Source of the DNA: Peptoniphilus catoniae
Lineage (GTDB): Bacteria; Bacillota; Clostridia; Tissierellales; Peptoniphilaceae
Direction: 5' to 3'
NCBI RefSeq assembly: GCF_901447155.2
Contig: NZ_LR588414.1
Coordinates: 248,001-312,000 of the forward strand
Length of the DNA stretch: 64,000 bases
Position 1 is the stretch's first letter, and each line of letters starts with the position of its first letter. Under the pieces are notes generated by a model. It saw only the letters and a program-made list of their open reading frames with translations, did not search any database and was not told the DNA's origin. This document shows positions 62,689 to 64,000 of this stretch, piece by piece. A program made the position numbers and the translations under genes.

Positions 62689-62964
62689 TTGAAAAGAAGA
62701 TTATTAAATTTAGGAGTAGGCTTTGTAGTAGGAGCAATAGGTGGCAAAGTTTTAGCCTCACAAACAGTTAAGAAGTTAGCAGTAAACACAGTAGCCGGAG
62801 GACTTAAAATAAAAGACGAAATCGACAAGACTGTTGAAAATGTAAAAGTATCTACTGAAGATATCATCGCTGAAGCTAAAGTTAAAAAAGCTGAAGCTGA
62901 AAAGAAAGAAGCTGAAAAGAAAGCTACTTTAGATATCGAAAAAGTAGCTGAAGAAGTTAAATAA
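62689..62964 (+). CDS. DUF6110 family small protein
   Basis: 91 residues starting at TTG 62689 with AAGGAG eight bases upstream. An N-terminal GVGFVVGAIGGKVLAS helix, then a long charged, Lys/Glu/Ala-rich helix (AEAKVKKAEAEKKEAEKK). DUF6110 proteins occur directly upstream of heavy-metal P-type ATPases in anaerobic Firmicutes, exactly the case here. Perhaps an accessory subunit; role unproved. Confidence 0.75.
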   Translation: MKRRLLNLGVGFVVGAIGGKVLASQTVKKLAVNTVAGGLKIKDEIDKTVENVKVSTEDIIAEAKVKKAEAEKKEAEKKATLDIEKVAEEVK

Positions 62965-62979
62965 TTTAAGCAAAGTAAG

Positions 62980-64000
62980 ATGATAGCAAGTATTGTTAGT
63001 AGAACCCATGGCAGATGCCGTTTCAATTACGAAGGCGTGCTAAGGGATTCTGATGTAAACAAAATTAAATACAAAGTCGAAAAATTGGCAGGGGTTAAAT
63101 TTTGTAAAGTTTCACCCCTTGCAAATTCCATTATTGTAAACTACGAAGAAGAATATCTACCCAATATTGCAAGATTTATTATGAATCTTGACTTAGAAGA
63201 GTTAGCGGATTTTGAAATAGATGATGCGGACTTCGTGCCTCAAGATGGAAGAGAACTATTCCATATCTTGCGTGATGCAATGTATAGAAGAATATTCTTT
63301 GCTCATATTTTGCCAATGCCACTTAGACCAATATGGGTTGTAATGAAGGCTGTTCCATACATCAAGGCTGGACTCAAGAGTCTAAGAGAAGGCAAGTTAA
63401 ACGTAAATGTTCTAGATGCAACAGCAATCGGAGTATCAATTCTAGATTGTGAATTTGCAGATTCAGGCAACATCATGTTCCTACTTGGGCTCGGCGAAGA
63501 ACTTGAAGAATACACCCTTAAAAAATCAAAAGAAAATCTAGCCCAATCACTTAAACTAAACGTAGATAAAGTATTAGTAGTAGATGGAAATAAGAAGTAT
63601 TTAAAAAATCTTGAAGAGATAGAAATAGGCGATCTTGTAGAAGTTAGTATGGGATACACGATCCCTGTTGACGGCGAAATCATAAGAGGATTTGGAATGG
63701 TAAATGAAGCTTCTCTTACAGGAGAGTCATTGCCGGTTAAGAAGACTGAAGGCAGCACAGTATTCGCAGGAACAGTATTAGAAGAAGGAGTCATCCTTGT
63801 AAAGACAATTAAAAAGTACGATGACTCAAGGATTAACCATATAATAGAACTAATTGGTGAAAGTGAAAAGAATAAATCACTAGCTGAAAAGAAAGCAGAA
63901 TCCATGGCAGACTCTATGGTTAAGTATTCATTCTTAGGAGCTGTAGCAACCTACCTACTAACCAGGAACTTTATAAAGGCAAAATCATTCTTGATGGTAG
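62980..64000 (+). CDS. Heavy-metal P-type ATPase, 3' truncated by window edge
   Basis: 340 codons visible from ATG 62980, open to the end of the window. An N-terminal HMA-like domain lacks CxxC (RTHGRCRFNYEG instead), followed by hydrophobic helices, LLGLGEELEEYTLKK, the A-domain TGES (EASLTGESLPV, near 247) and GTVLEEG. It resembles the CtpC/other metal-ATPase group that pairs with DUF6110. The metal cannot be told because the CPC-like site, DKTGT and nucleotide domain lie outside. A second heavy-metal pump in the window, after that at 2218. Confidence 0.82.
   Translation, partial: MIASIVSRTHGRCRFNYEGVLRDSDVNKIKYKVEKLAGVKFCKVSPLANSIIVNYEEEYLPNIARFIMNLDLEELADFEIDDADFVPQDGRELFHILRDAMYRRIFFAHILPMPLRPIWVVMKAVPYIKAGLKSLREGKLNVNVLDATAIGVSILDCEFADSGNIMFLLGLGEELEEYTLKKSKENLAQSLKLNVDKVLVVDGNKKYLKNLEEIEIGDLVEVSMGYTIPVDGEIIRGFGMVNEASLTGESLPVKKTEGSTVFAGTVLEEGVILVKTIKKYDDSRINHIIELIGESEKNKSLAEKKAESMADSMVKYSFLGAVATYLLTRNFIKAKSFLMV

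Overview
The window is low-GC, AT-biased DNA with strong GGAGG-type ribosome binding sites and tightly packed operons. Families such as CtsR/McsA/McsB/ClpC, CvfB, YlxP, VanW and DUF6110 point to an anaerobic Gram-positive Firmicute. I infer a Peptoniphilus/Anaerococcus-like member of the Tissierellia; no rRNA or tRNA is present to prove it.

Bases 1-24,500 are conserved chromosome. In order: the 3' end of a GntP-type permease with a DUF6282 hydrolase; a Zn/Cd-type P-type ATPase behind an ArsR/SmtB-like operator; a radical SAM protein; a TPR-map-MATE-cyclophilin run; a CapA-like protein; a lipoprotein and a small membrane protein; the protein-quality-control operon ctsR-mcsA-mcsB-clpC-radA with a CtsR box; a thioesterase-YlxP-nth-VanW run; a 5'-nucleotidase-like enzyme; and a run ending in cvfB and rlmD. 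The mcsB product looks like a pseudokinase: its phosphate-binding arginines are gone but the phosphoarginine-sensing RDxxRA motif remains.

Bases 24,500-61,600 are a mosaic of nested and decayed mobile elements that starts exactly at the 3' end of rlmD, a known hotspot for large serine recombinases. A perfect 41-bp direct repeat (24599-24639 and 39238-39278) brackets a 14.6-kb island. That island carries an alpha/beta hydrolase, a methyltransferase, a phosphorylase, a chimeric frameshifted rlmD-like gene, SSB, Maff2, a MobA/MobL relaxase with a candidate oriT, PcfB, a replisome organiser and a serine recombinase. It has no type IV secretion genes, so it looks mobilisable at most. Next comes a defence island (AbiEi/AbiEii, an FRG protein and a Gabija-like GajA/GajB pair), then a two-component/ABC peptide-resistance module with a BceR-like box. 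A second mobile block (MobC, candidate oriT, TndX-type recombinase) leads into a restriction-modification-like cluster: a HEAT-repeat protein of unknown role, an AbrB-like regulator, a DNA methyltransferase and a convergent restriction endonuclease gene broken by an in-frame stop. Remnants follow: a recombinase 3' end, an rlmD tail, a frameshifted transglutaminase-like gene and an hsdM fragment.

Bases 61,600-64,000 hold an alpha/beta hydrolase, a DUF6110 protein and the start of a second heavy-metal P-type ATPase cut by the window edge. No CRISPR array, rRNA or tRNA was seen.
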